This document shows positions 8,905 to 19,614 of a DNA stretch of 64,000 bases, one piece after another. A program made the translations under genes and the position numbers. Where the stretch lies: NCBI GenBank assembly GCA_963765295.1, contig CAVXVO010000004.1, forward strand, positions 62,001-126,000, in the 5' to 3' direction. The notes under the pieces were generated by a model, which was not told the origin of the DNA, ran no database searches, and saw nothing but the letters and a program-made list of their open reading frames with translations. The stretch is from PALSA-612 sp963765295. Lineage in GTDB: Bacteria; Actinomycetota; Thermoleophilia; Gaiellales; Gaiellaceae. Every line of letters begins with the position of its first letter. Within the stretch, counting starts at the first letter, position 1.

Positions 8905-10269
8905 TCAGGTGGCTGTGGCGCCTTCGCGGCGTGCGCCGTCGACGACCGCAGCCAGCCGGTCAGGAGCATCGCTCCGGTTCAGATGCGACTGTGTCTCCCG
9001 GACAGGCGGAAGCGGGCCGCTGACCGTGAAGTGGTGCGCGCCCGCGATGAGGAGCTCCTCGGCCGGGAAGCGCGTGATCACCTGGCAACCGTCCTTGGTG
9101 ACGACGAGCTGTTCCTCGATGCGGGCGGCCGACCAGCCGTCCGTGGCGGGCCAGAACGATTCGAGCGCGAACACCATCCCTTCCTGGATCGTCTCAGGAT
9201 GGTCGAAGGAGACGAGTCGCGAGAAGACCGGTTTCTCCCAGCTGGAGAGACCGACCCCGTGCCCGTACTGAAGGGCGAACGCGGCTTCCTCGTCGGGGAA
9301 GCCGAACTCCTGGGCGGGCGGGAAGGCGGCGCCGACGACCTCGGCGGTCGTGACGCCGGGGCGGATCATCGAGATGGCGTGGTCGAGAATGTCGCGGCAG
9401 CGCTTGTATGCGTCGACGAGCGCAGGCGAGGCGCTGCCGACGGCGATCGTCCGGTAGTAGCAAGTCCGGTAGCCGTTGAAGGCGTGGAGGATGTCGAAGT
9501 ACGCCGGGTCGCCGGGCCGGAGTGCACGGTCGGTGTAGACGTGTGGATGGGGGCTGCAGCGCTCGCCGGAGATGGCGTTGACGCCCTCGATGTGCTCCGA
9601 GCCTGCCTCGAGCAGGTTCCTGCTGACGATCGCGACGCAGTCGTTCTCCCGCAGTCCCGGTCGGAGCGACTTGTAGAGCTCGTCGTACGCCGCGTCCACC
9701 ATGGCGCAGGCCTGGTCGAGCAGCAGGATCTCGTCCTCCGTCTTGATCATGCGGGTCACCTGCATCAGCTGCTGGCCGTCGACGACGTTGATCCCCTCGG
9801 CCTCGAGGGCGCGCAGGACGGGTAGCTCGACCACGTCGACGCCGAGCGGCTCGCCCATCAGGCCGCGCTGCTCGAGCTCGACGCGGATCTTCGCGGCCAC
9901 TGCCTCGGCGCGTCGTGCTTCGGGGGCGATGGCTCCGCGCAAGGTCGAGATGCCGGCGCGGGAGCGGTTCGCGCCGTCGAGCCAGGGCGAGTAGATCGCA
10001 TGGTGTCGGGCTGCCGAGCCGAAGTCCCACATGATCGGCTCGTCTCCTTGCGGCAGCAGGCAGAAGCGCACCAGCTTGTCGATCGCCCACATGCCGATGT
10101 GGGTGGCCGTGATGTAGCGGATGTTGTTCATGTCGAAGCAGAGCAAGGCGCCGAGCTCCGAGTCGGCAAGGTGCTGCTTGACCCGCGCCAGCCGCTGGGT
10201 GCGCAACCGCTCGAAGTCGACGCGCTGCTCCCAGTCGACGCCCATCGTCCCGAAGGTCTTCAAGGTCAT
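8905..10269 (-). CDS. M24 family protein (creatinase/aminopeptidase P fold) with degenerate metal site
   Basis: This 454-residue protein has an N-terminal creatinase-type domain (LLCFDMNNIRYITATHIG, WDFGSAARHHAIYSPW) and a pita-bread catalytic domain from about residue 175. In canonical M24 peptidases two aspartates, one histidine and two glutamates bind metals. Here the first aspartate segment is AYFDILHAFNGYRTCYYRT, so the second aspartate is replaced. The histidine (QYGHGVGLSSWEKP) and the glutamate regions (FALESFWPA, ARIEEQLVVT) remain. A creatinase-like or otherwise non-peptidase hydrolase or lyase is therefore more likely than a prolidase. Its start overlaps the HIBADH-like stop as ATGA, so both sit in one leftward operon behind the GntR gene. 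Confidence 0.8.
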   Translation of the reverse strand: MTLKTFGTMGVDWEQRVDFERLRTQRLARVKQHLADSELGALLCFDMNNIRYITATHIGMWAIDKLVRFCLLPQGDEPIMWDFGSAARHHAIYSPWLDGANRSRAGISTLRGAIAPEARRAEAVAAKIRVELEQRGLMGEPLGVDVVELPVLRALEAEGINVVDGQQLMQVTRMIKTEDEILLLDQACAMVDAAYDELYKSLRPGLRENDCVAIVSRNLLEAGSEHIEGVNAISGERCSPHPHVYTDRALRPGDPAYFDILHAFNGYRTCYYRTIAVGSASPALVDAYKRCRDILDHAISMIRPGVTTAEVVGAAFPPAQEFGFPDEEAAFALQYGHGVGLSSWEKPVFSRLVSFDHPETIQEGMVFALESFWPATDGWSAARIEEQLVVTKDGCQVITRFPAEELLIAGAHHFTVSGPLPPVRETQSHLNRSDAPDRLAAVVDGARREGATAT

Positions 10270-11160
10270 GACGCACTCCTCTTCTCGATGCCGGCCATCT
10301 GCGCCAGCACGTCGAACAGGGCCGCGAAGTCCCGCTTCTCCAGGCCGAGCGCGCGGGCGGCCGTCAGATACTCGTTGGTGACGGCCGTCGTCGGGAGCGG
10401 CACGTCGAGCTCCCGGCCGGCCTCGAGGGCGTAGAGCATGTCCTTCTGCATCATGTTGACGTCGAACCAGGCCTCGTCGGGCTGCTCGAGGACGAACGGG
10501 CCGCGGTACTTCACCATCGGCGAGGCGATCGCGCTGGAGGTCAGCACCTCGACGGCCGTCGCGCGGTCGATTCCGCCTTTTTCGGCGAGCAGCACGCCTT
10601 CGGAGAAGGCGAGCATCTGCACGGCGAGGCTGAGGTTGTGCGCGATCTTCATCAGCACCGCCTGGCCGTTCTCACCGACATGCGTGACGACCGGGCCGAT
10701 GTCGCGCAGGATCGGCTCGACCCGTTCGAACGTCGCCGTGTCCCCGCCGACCATGACCGACAACTTCCCCTGCTCGAGCGTCGCGACGCTGCCCGACACC
10801 GGCGCGTCCAGCATCTCGGCACCGGTCTCCCGCACGCGTGTCGCGAGCGCGCGACTCGCAGACGGGCTGACCGTGCTCATGTCGACGTAGACCTTGCCCG
10901 GGCCCGAGACCGGCCAGCAGCCCGTCGGGCCCGTCGGCGATCGCGTGCAGGGCGGCGACGTTCGTCACCATCGAGAAGACGACGTCCGAATGCTCGGCCG
11001 CCTCGCGCGGCGTGTTGCACCAGTCCATGCCGGCTTCGAGAAGCGGCGTCGCTTTCTCCTTCGTACGGTTCCAGCCGACCACTTGATGACCGGCGTCGAG
11101 CAGCCGGCGGGCGATGCCACCCCCCATGACGCCGAGCCCGACGAAACCGACGCTCGCCAT
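10266..11160 (-). CDS. 3-hydroxyisobutyrate dehydrogenase family NAD(P)-dependent oxidoreductase (one frameshift)
   Basis: This is a beta-hydroxyacid dehydrogenase of about 297 residues. The N-terminal dinucleotide motif is GFVGLGVMGGGIARRLLDAG. The substrate-binding DMSTVSPSASRAL and PVSGSVATLEQGKLSVMVGG follow, and the catalytic lysine lies in AVLMKIAHNLSLAVQM. The frame breaks near 10905 in LAGLGPG. Removing one G gives GPGKVYVDMSTVSP, the family consensus, so the gene is probably intact in reality. Such enzymes oxidise 3-hydroxyisobutyrate, tartronate semialdehyde or related acids. It lies between the GntR regulator and the M24 gene. Confidence 0.85.
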
Positions 11161-11187
11161 CTCAGCCCTCCCGATCCTCGGTCCCGG

Positions 11188-11913
11188 TCAAGCGCGGCCT
11201 GCCACAGCAGCGTGTCGAGCGGCGAGGGAGCGCTCGATGTCCTGCTCGACGTGAACCAGGTGTTCCTGCATGCGGCGGCGCGCCTCGTCGGAGTGCCCTC
11301 CGGCGATCGCGTCGAGGATCAGCCCGTGCTGCTCGAGCGACGTCGCCGCGCTGCCGGGAATGTTGTAGGCGGACGTGAGCGCCCGGTGAAACAGCTCGCG
11401 AAGCGCCTGCATCATGTGGAGCGCGAACCGGTTCTGCGTGGCGTCGGCGATCGCAAGGTGGAAGCGCAGGTCGGCGTCGATGTAGCGGCACTCGGAGTCG
11501 AGCCCGTCGCGCATCTCCTGGAGCGCTGTCAGCATGCGACCGAGATCCTCGTCGCTGCGTCGCTCGGCGGCGAGGGCGGCGAGCTCGCCCTCGAGCAGCA
11601 TGCGGATCTCGTACAGCTCGCGCATGTTCGAGAGGTCGAGCGAGAGCAGCAGGCTGAACGACTGGTTGAGCGGGTTGCGAAACGCGGCCACCGCGAACAT
11701 CCCGGAGCCTTGCGATTCGATCAACCCTTGCGACTCCAGCATCCGCAGGGCTTCCCGTACGGACGATCGCCCGACGCTGTACTCCTGTGTCAGCTGGCGC
11801 TCGGTCGGTAGTGCGTCGCCGGGTCGAAGCCGACGTTCGCCGATCTCCGCTACGAGGCGCTCGGCGACGAGCTCGTAGGTCTTCTTGCGCGAGATTGGTC
11901 CTGACGAGGCCAT
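11188..11913 (-). CDS. GntR family transcriptional regulator, FadR/FCD type
   Basis: This 241-residue regulator has an N-terminal winged helix (PTERQLTQEYSVGRSSVREA and LRMLESQGLIESQGSGMFAV) and a C-terminal FCD ligand domain. The FCD metal-site residues appear in DADLRFHLAIADA, EQHGLILDAIAGG and EHLVHVEQDI. FCD regulators bind small carboxylates and repress catabolic genes. It is transcribed leftward into the HIBADH/M24 pair and diverges from livJ across 139 bases, so it could control both the pair and the liv transporter. The ligand is unknown. Confidence 0.88.
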   Translation of the reverse strand: MASSGPISRKKTYELVAERLVAEIGERRLRPGDALPTERQLTQEYSVGRSSVREALRMLESQGLIESQGSGMFAVAAFRNPLNQSFSLLLSLDLSNMRELYEIRMLLEGELAALAAERRSDEDLGRMLTALQEMRDGLDSECRYIDADLRFHLAIADATQNRFALHMMQALRELFHRALTSAYNIPGSAATSLEQHGLILDAIAGGHSDEARRRMQEHLVHVEQDIERSLAARHAAVAGRA

Positions 11914-12005
11914 GGCCGGTGGATCACGTGTTCGTGTCGGACAAGCAGACCGGGAGCCTAACGAAACCCCGCGTGAGATAGCAACTTGCGCGGAGGTTGT
12001 GCGCG

Positions 12006-12036
12006 TCAGATAATGCTCGCCTGTCTGATCGTCTGA
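12006..12036 (+). promoter_or_regulatory. inverted/direct repeat upstream of livJ, possible GntR operator
   Basis: In the 139-base gap between the GntR gene and livJ, TCAGA at 12006 is followed by two copies of TCTGA (12024 and 12032), so an inverted and a direct repeat overlap just before the GAAGGAG ribosome-binding site at 12041. The arrangement is visible, but its role as an operator is a guess from position. Confidence 0.3.
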
Positions 12037-12052
12037 TAGGGAAGGAGCTCAC

Positions 12053-13282
12053 GTGACCAAGCGCACTTCCAAGGGCGTCCTCCTGCTGCTCGCGCTCGCC
12101 GCGGTCGCCTCGACTGCTGCCGCGACGGCGGGCGCCTCGTCGAGACACAAGACGGCGGGCCCGATCACGATCGGTATCTCACTGTCGTTCTCCGGCGACT
12201 TCTCGGACCCGGGGAAAGCTGCGAAGCGCGGCTACCTGCTCTGGCAGAGCGTCGTCAACGCTCACGGCGGGATCCTCGGCCGCCAGGTCAAGCTGAAGAT
12301 CGTCGACGACGCGTCGAGTCCGAACCAGGTCGTCACCAACTACCAGAACCTGATCAACCGGGATCACGTCGATCTCGTGTTCGGACCGTTCTCGACGCTC
12401 TTGACGGCGCCCGCAGCGCGGATCGCCAACCGCTACGGATACGCGTTCGTCGAGCCTTCCGGCGGCGGCCCGGCCGTGTTCCAGGAGAAGCTGCCGAACG
12501 TCTTCTTCGCGCAGCCGGCGCCTGTGATCAACTGCGGCGACCCGTTCACGAAGTTCCTGCTCTCGCTGCCGAAGGCACAGCGGCCGAAGACGGCGGCCTA
12601 CCCGTCGCTCGACGATCCGTTCTCGTCGCCGATCGCCGATCGGATGCGTGGCCAGTTCCAGGCGGCCGGTATCAAGACCGTCTTCAAGACCATCTACCCG
12701 CCGGAGACGACGGACCTGACCCCGATCGTCGAGAAGGTCGCGTCCAGCCATCCCGACATGGTCGTGGCGGGCACGCAGTCGGAGGACGCCTACGCGCAGG
12801 TGAAGGCGATGGTGCAGCTCAAGTTCAACCCGAAGTTCCTGTTCCTGTCGAACGGCGCCAGCTCGCCGACCGAGTTCCCGGACAAGGTCGGGCGTGCGAA
12901 CACGACAGGGATCTTCAGCTGCGGCGACTGGTTCCCGAACTCGAACGCGCCCGGGAACACGCAGTTCATCAGCGCCTACCTGAAGAAGTACGGCGGCAAC
13001 GCCTACGGCATCGACTCGGGCTCGGCAGAGGCCTACGCGGTCGGCCAGATCGTCGCGGCCGCGGCCAAGAAGACCGGCTCGATCGACAACAAGACGATCA
13101 TCAAGACCCTCCACTCGGGCAAGTGGCCGACGGTCGAGGGGTACCTGAGCTGGGACAAGTACGGCTCCCCGCAGGGAAGCGACATCCTCGTGGAGTGGAT
13201 CGGCGGCAAGCTGCTCCCGGTCTTCCCGGCCAGCGTCGCACTCCACAAGCCGGTGGTGCCGAAGCCGAGCTGGAAGGGATAG
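12053..13282 (+). CDS. livJ: branched-chain amino acid-type ABC transporter substrate-binding protein
   Basis: This 409-residue periplasmic-binding-type I protein has a signal peptide after a GTG start (KGVLLLLALAAVASTAAATA). The mature region begins ITIGISLSFSGDFSDPGKAA, which is typical of LivJ-like receptors, followed by NAHGGILGRQVKLKIVDDAS. A GAAGGAG ribosome-binding site lies 6 bases upstream. The absence of a lipobox cysteine suggests release by signal peptidase I. The four genes downstream supply the permeases and ATPases of the same importer. The substrate could be an amino acid, amide or aromatic acid; the adjoining M24/HIBADH genes do not settle this. Confidence 0.9.
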   Translation: MTKRTSKGVLLLLALAAVASTAAATAGASSRHKTAGPITIGISLSFSGDFSDPGKAAKRGYLLWQSVVNAHGGILGRQVKLKIVDDASSPNQVVTNYQNLINRDHVDLVFGPFSTLLTAPAARIANRYGYAFVEPSGGGPAVFQEKLPNVFFAQPAPVINCGDPFTKFLLSLPKAQRPKTAAYPSLDDPFSSPIADRMRGQFQAAGIKTVFKTIYPPETTDLTPIVEKVASSHPDMVVAGTQSEDAYAQVKAMVQLKFNPKFLFLSNGASSPTEFPDKVGRANTTGIFSCGDWFPNSNAPGNTQFISAYLKKYGGNAYGIDSGSAEAYAVGQIVAAAAKKTGSIDNKTIIKTLHSGKWPTVEGYLSWDKYGSPQGSDILVEWIGGKLLPVFPASVALHKPVVPKPSWKG

Positions 13283-13311
13283 GAGGACGCCTGGTAGACC
13301 TGCGCTAGCAG

Positions 13312-14190
13312 ATGCATCTCTTCGTCCAGGCATGCATCCTCGGGCTCCTGACGGGCGGCGTCTACGCGCTGATGGCCTGCGGTCTCACGCTGTCCTTCGG
13401 GATCATGCGCGTGATCAACGTCGCCCAGGGAGCCATGATCATCCTGGGTGCGTACCTCAGCTACTGGCTGTTCGCGCACTTCCAGATCGACCCCTTCGTC
13501 GGCGTGCTGGTGATCGCGCCGGCGATGTTCTTCCTCGGAGTCGCGCTCCAGCTCGCCTTCCTCCGACCGTTACGTGAGCACGAGCGAGAGGAGCTTTCGC
13601 TCCTGATCACGTGGGCGATCGCACTCGGAATCGAGGGCGTCCTCAGCTACGCCTTCGACACGACGTACCGCTCGACGAACACGGGATACGCCAACCGGGT
13701 CGTGGACATCGGCGGCTTCCTGTTCCCGGTCGTGCGCCTGTACGCGTTCGCGCTCTCGATGGGAATGATCGCGCTGCTCTACCTCCTGCTGTCCAGGACG
13801 CGCTTCGGCCGTTCGGTGCGGGCGACCGTGCAGAACCCGGTCTCGGCCAGCCTGCTCGGCGTCGACACGGCCTATGTCTCGGCGCTCGCGTTCGGTCTCA
13901 GTGCCGCGACCGCGTCGGTTGCCGGGGCCGTCTACGGGATCGTGTTCACGTTCAACCCGGGCTCGCATTACGACCTGATCTCGCGGCTGCTCACGATCAT
14001 CGTGCTCGGCGGGCTCGGCAGCCTCGGCGGTGCCGTCATTGCGGCGCTGTTCATGGGTGTCGCCGAGGCGGCGTTCCAGGTCGAGATCTCCGCAACCTGG
14101 GCACCGCTGACCTTCTTCGTGCTCCTGATCGCGATCCTGCTCGTCCGCCCGCAAGGCTTGTTCGGCACCGTGGCGCGCGGGGCCGCGTGA
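13312..14190 (+). CDS. livH: branched-chain-type ABC transporter permease LivH
   Basis: This 292-residue integral membrane permease has about eight hydrophobic segments. It starts FVQACILGLLTGGVYALMAC and continues LTLSFGIMRVINVAQGAMII, the LivH hallmark. The segment TIIVLGGLGSLGGAVIAALF near the C-terminus is the conserved cytoplasmic loop that contacts the ATPases. It pairs with LivM to form the channel. Its stop overlaps the livM GTG start as GTGA. Confidence 0.92.
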   Translation: MHLFVQACILGLLTGGVYALMACGLTLSFGIMRVINVAQGAMIILGAYLSYWLFAHFQIDPFVGVLVIAPAMFFLGVALQLAFLRPLREHEREELSLLITWAIALGIEGVLSYAFDTTYRSTNTGYANRVVDIGGFLFPVVRLYAFALSMGMIALLYLLLSRTRFGRSVRATVQNPVSASLLGVDTAYVSALAFGLSAATASVAGAVYGIVFTFNPGSHYDLISRLLTIIVLGGLGSLGGAVIAALFMGVAEAAFQVEISATWAPLTFFVLLIAILLVRPQGLFGTVARGAA

Positions 14191-15209
14191 CCCGCCTCAG
14201 CGCGGGCGGGATGGCGCGCGGCGCCGTCGTCGTCGGAGCCCTGGTTGTGTTCCCGTTCGTCTTCCCGGAGCACTGGGTGCTGAACATCGCCATCTTCACG
14301 CTGATGTACGCAGCGCTCGCGACGTCGTGGAACCTCGTCGGCGGCTTCACCGGCTACATCTCGCTCGGAAACGTCGCCTTCTTCGGCCTCGGCGCGTACG
14401 CGGTCGCCGTCCTCTTCACCAAGCACATGAGCGTCGGCTCCGGCTACCGACCCTTCTACGTGCTGCCGCTGATCGGGCTCGCGGTCGGACTCGTGAGCGT
14501 GCCGATCGGCTGGATCGCGTTCCGAACGCGTGCGGCCACGTTCGCGATCGTGACGCTGACCTTGATCTTCGTCGCCCAGCAGCTCGCGTTCAACCTCCAT
14601 TCGCTGACGAACGGCTCGACGGGGATCTTGCTGCCGTTGGCGCCGTTCCCGAACGAGACGTTCGAGCGGCCTTTCTACTACGCGTTGCTCGGACTGCTCG
14701 TCCTCGCGCTCGCCGTCTGCTGGTGGGCGCGGGGCAGCAAGCTCGGCCTGACGCTGTTCGCGATCCGCGACGACGAGGACCGCGCTCTCGGACTCGGGCA
14801 GCGTGTGACGATGGCGAAGCTGATCGGGTTCTCGCTGTCGGCCGGACTGACCGCGATGGTCGGAGCAATCTGGGCGTACTACCTCGGTCAGATCTACCCG
14901 CAGTTCGCCTTCGATCCGCTGATCACGATCGGAATGGTGCTCATGGTCTACCTCGGTGGGAAGGGAACGCTCTGGGGACCGTTGGTCGGTGCGCTCGTGC
15001 TCGTGCCGGCGCAGCAGTACCTGGCCTACCGACTGGGCGGCAGCCAGCTCTACCTGATCGGATACGCGGCCGTCTTCCTGATCGTGATGCTGCTGATGCC
15101 GCGCGGGATCCTTCCGTCGCTCGCCGAGCGAGTGCGCCGTCGCCGCAACCCCCGCTCGGGGCGTCCGGCGACCCCGTCACGCCAGGCCGAGGAGCTCGCG
15201 ACCCCGTGA
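14187..15209 (+). CDS. livM: branched-chain-type ABC transporter permease LivM
   Basis: This 340-residue permease has multiple membrane spans and the LivM signature YISLGNVAFFGLGAYAVAVL. The ATPase-coupling loop is MVLMVYLGGKGTLWGPLVGA, and the C-terminus is basic (ERVRRRRNPRSGRPATPSRQ). The GTG start at 14187 overlaps the livH stop and its own stop overlaps livG as GTGA, which fixes both starts. It forms the membrane pore with LivH. Confidence 0.91.
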   Translation: MTRLSAGGMARGAVVVGALVVFPFVFPEHWVLNIAIFTLMYAALATSWNLVGGFTGYISLGNVAFFGLGAYAVAVLFTKHMSVGSGYRPFYVLPLIGLAVGLVSVPIGWIAFRTRAATFAIVTLTLIFVAQQLAFNLHSLTNGSTGILLPLAPFPNETFERPFYYALLGLLVLALAVCWWARGSKLGLTLFAIRDDEDRALGLGQRVTMAKLIGFSLSAGLTAMVGAIWAYYLGQIYPQFAFDPLITIGMVLMVYLGGKGTLWGPLVGALVLVPAQQYLAYRLGGSQLYLIGYAAVFLIVMLLMPRGILPSLAERVRRRRNPRSGRPATPSRQAEELATP

Positions 15210-15937
15210 GCGCGCTGCTCGAGGTCGACGGCCTGGAGAAGCACTTCGGCGGGGTCGTCGCCGTCGACAAGTGCTCGTTCTCGGTAGCCCGGGGAACGAT
15301 CAGTGCCCTGATCGGGCCGAACGGTTCCGGCAAGACGACCGTCTTCAACCTCGTCACCGGCTATCTGAAGGCAGACGCCGGCACGGTCAGTTTCGGCGGT
15401 GAGCTCGTGCGGCGGCCCTCCCCCGGCGTGCTGGCCCGGCGAGGGCTGATCCGGACCTTCCAGCAGGCACGGATCTTTCCTCAGCTGACGCTCGTCGAGA
15501 ATCTCTCTCTCGCAGTCCAGCAGCCGTGGTGGGGCATCGGCAGGGCCGCAATTCAGCCCGCCGACCGGGCGCGCGCCGAGGAACTGCTGGACGAGTTCGG
15601 GCTCCTGGGGCATGCCGACCTGCACGCGTCCGAGCTCTCCTACGGGCAGCAGAAGCTGCTCGAGTTCGCGGCGACGCTCATGAGCCGGCCGCAGCTCATC
15701 CTGCTCGACGAGCCGACTGCGGGCGTCAACCCGGTCGTGATCGAGCACATCACGGGCCACATCCGCAGGCTCAACGAGCAGGGCCTGACGTTCCTCGTCG
15801 TCGAGCACGACATGCACGTCGTCATGAGCCTCTGTGACCCGGTGATCGTCCTCGACCGCGGCGCCAAGATCGCCGAAGGCACGCCTGCGCATGTTCAAAG
15901 CGATCCGGCGGTCCTCGACGCGTACCTGGGCGACTGA
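15206..15937 (+). CDS. livG: branched-chain-type ABC transporter ATP-binding protein LivG
   Basis: This 243-residue ABC ATPase has Walker A in LIGPNGSGKTTVFNLVTGYL (about residue 36-55) and the LivG-specific RRGLIRTFQQARIF. The signature is LSYGQQKLLEFA, Walker B is LILLDEPTAGVNPVV, and the switch histidine lies in VVEHDM. ELSYGQQ rather than LSGGQ is normal for LivG. It powers import together with LivF. The start overlaps the livM stop and the gene ends in TGATG overlapping livF. Confidence 0.93.
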   Translation: MSALLEVDGLEKHFGGVVAVDKCSFSVARGTISALIGPNGSGKTTVFNLVTGYLKADAGTVSFGGELVRRPSPGVLARRGLIRTFQQARIFPQLTLVENLSLAVQQPWWGIGRAAIQPADRARAEELLDEFGLLGHADLHASELSYGQQKLLEFAATLMSRPQLILLDEPTAGVNPVVIEHITGHIRRLNEQGLTFLVVEHDMHVVMSLCDPVIVLDRGAKIAEGTPAHVQSDPAVLDAYLGD

Positions 15938-16680
15938 TGCCGCGAATCGTCCTCCAGGGGGTCGTGGCGGGATACGGCTACGGCGACGTTCTGCGCGGCC
16001 TCGACCTCGAGGTCGAACCCGAGAAGATCACCTGTCTGATCGGCCCGAACGGCGCCGGGAAATCGACGGTGCTCCGCACGATCAGCGGCTTGCTGCGACC
16101 GAGCAAGGGCTCGATCTCGTTCGGCGACCGGCCGATCGCAGGTCTCAGTCCGCGCGACCTGCTCGAGCTCGGAATCGCCCACGTGCCCCAGGAACGGAGC
16201 CTGTTCCCGTTGATGTCCGTCTGGGAGAACGTCCTGATGGGCGCCTACATCGTCCGCGACCGCACCGGCGTCGTACGACGCGCCGAGGAAGTCGCGGAGC
16301 GCTTCCCACTCGTCGCGGAGCGCCGGGACGAGCGAGCCGGATCGCTGTCGGGCGGCGAACAGAAGATCGTCGAGTTGGCACGCGCGTTGATGCTCGAGCC
16401 GAAGGTCCTCCTCGTCGACGAACCATCGATCGGCCTCGCGCCCCGCGCGCGCCACCAGGTGTTCGCCACGCTCAGGTCGCTGTGCGACGGTGGCTGGACG
16501 ATCCTGCTCGTCGAGCAGAACGCCCGCTCCGGCCTCGCCATCGCCGATCACGGCGCCGTCCTCGACGGCGGCACGGTCAAGCTCGTCGGAACCGGAGCAG
16601 AGCTCCTCTCCGACGGACGGGTAGCAGAGCTCTACCTCGGTGCGAGACCGAAAGGGGGCTCGTCATCCGTCCGCGTGTGA
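15937..16680 (+). CDS. livF: branched-chain-type ABC transporter ATP-binding protein LivF
   Basis: This 247-residue ATPase has Walker A in CLIGPNGAGKSTVLRTISGL, the LivF-typical GIAHVPQERSLFPLMSVWEN, the signature SLSGGEQKIVELARALM and Walker B VLLVDEPSIGLAPRA. It is the last gene of the livJHMGF operon. The C-terminal extension (ARPKGGSSSVRV) is short. A 48-base gap separates it from glnS. Confidence 0.93.
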   Translation: MPRIVLQGVVAGYGYGDVLRGLDLEVEPEKITCLIGPNGAGKSTVLRTISGLLRPSKGSISFGDRPIAGLSPRDLLELGIAHVPQERSLFPLMSVWENVLMGAYIVRDRTGVVRRAEEVAERFPLVAERRDERAGSLSGGEQKIVELARALMLEPKVLLVDEPSIGLAPRARHQVFATLRSLCDGGWTILLVEQNARSGLAIADHGAVLDGGTVKLVGTGAELLSDGRVAELYLGARPKGGSSSVRV

Positions 16681-16728
16681 CGAGGTCGCCCAAGCAGGGC
16701 CACGCACTGCACTAACCTCCTCGGGACG

Positions 16729-18446
<1,718 letters not shown>

Positions 18447-18459
18447 GGCGCCGCGGGCC

Positions 18460-19611
18460 CTAGGCCGACGCGATGCCGTGGGTCTCGAGCAAGCGTACGA
18501 GGAGCGCGGTTCGAAGGGGGAGCGACGAAGCAAGGACGTGTTCGTCGTCGGCATGAGCACCGCCGCCGACCGCGCCCAGGCCGTCCAGGACGGGAGCGCC
18601 GACCGCTGCGCAATGGCAGCCGTCGCTGGCGCCGCCGGCGTGGCCTTCACCGAGCTCGTAGCCGAGTTCGAGCGCCAGCTCGATTGCGTGCCTCGCGAAC
18701 TCGGCCGTGCCCTGCGAGCGTTCCATCGGGGGCCAGAGAACACCGCCTCGTGTCTCGAGCACTGCGCCTTTCCGCCTCGGGCGCAGCTGTTCGATCGAGT
18801 GCTCGATGCGTGCGACCTCGGCAGGCGTCCTCATCCGGACGCCCACGTCGCAGCTCGCCGACGCAGCGACCACGTTGAAGCGGCTGCCACCCTCGATCTG
18901 CCCGACGTTGACGTCGGTCTCCTGAGCGGCGTCGGCCAGGGACGTCAATTTCGCCACCAGCTCGCAGAGCTCCTCGATCGCGTTCACGCCGGCGCGCGGA
19001 GCAAGCCCGGCATGGCTCGCCCGACCGGTGACGTGTAGCCGATAGCGGGCGAGCCCCCTCCGCGACGTCTTCAGGCGTCCGTCGTCGAGAGCGGGCTCGA
19101 GCACGAGCGCGAACGCGCATCGTCGTGCCTCGGCTTCGATCAGGGGGCGCGAGCTCTCGCTCCCGGTCTCCTCGTCGGAGGTGACGAGCAGGACGAGCGG
19201 CCGCTCTCCGCCCCGCTCGCGGTAGGTTCGCACCGCCCAGAGGCCCTGGACGAGTCCCGCCTTCATGTCGAGGACTCCCGGGCCGTGGACACGATCGCCG
19301 ACGACCGCGAACGGCATCCGGTCGAGCGTCCCCAGCGGCCACACGGTGTCGTAGTGGCCGAGCAGCAGCACGGGCGGCTCGCCCGCCCGGCCCGGCCACT
19401 CGATCCGAACGTGGTCGCCGGCTGCCGCGTCGTGAATCAGCTCTGCTTCTGCACCGCCGATGCCGGCAGCTTGCTCGGCGAGGACCCCGGCGAAGACGTC
19501 GAGCGACTCCTTCTCGCCGGACGGCGTCTCGAACCCGACGAACCGTTCGAGGTCTGCGACGAGCCGATCCTGCCGGCTCTCGAGCCAGGGAAGGAGCTGT
19601 CTCTGCGGCAC
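18460..19611 (-). CDS. M20 family metallopeptidase (carboxypeptidase G2-like)
   Basis: This 383-residue zinc hydrolase has the M20 metal motif LLLGHYDTVWPLGTLDR, then GPGVLDMKAGLVQGLWA, then the catalytic glutamate in VTSDEETGSESSR. The dimerisation domain starts at GLARYRLHVTGRASHAG and the final metal ligand is the histidine in GGGAHADDEHV. It resembles glutamate carboxypeptidase/ArgE-type enzymes that cleave N-acyl amino acids. The GTG start at 19611 lies three bases after the stop of a second M20 gene, so the two form an operon. It converges on glnS. The substrate is unknown; an N-acyl hydrolase serving the nearby pyridine cluster is a speculation. Confidence 0.87.
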   Translation of the reverse strand: MPQRQLLPWLESRQDRLVADLERFVGFETPSGEKESLDVFAGVLAEQAAGIGGAEAELIHDAAAGDHVRIEWPGRAGEPPVLLLGHYDTVWPLGTLDRMPFAVVGDRVHGPGVLDMKAGLVQGLWAVRTYRERGGERPLVLLVTSDEETGSESSRPLIEAEARRCAFALVLEPALDDGRLKTSRRGLARYRLHVTGRASHAGLAPRAGVNAIEELCELVAKLTSLADAAQETDVNVGQIEGGSRFNVVAASASCDVGVRMRTPAEVARIEHSIEQLRPRRKGAVLETRGGVLWPPMERSQGTAEFARHAIELALELGYELGEGHAGGASDGCHCAAVGAPVLDGLGAVGGGAHADDEHVLASSLPLRTALLVRLLETHGIASA

Positions 19612-19614
19612 GGC

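Noticed and set aside
8905..10269. DMSP lyase DddP
   Set aside because: The protein belongs to the same M24 fold, but the aspartates that bind metal in DddP are not conserved in the YFDILHAF...CYYRT segment.
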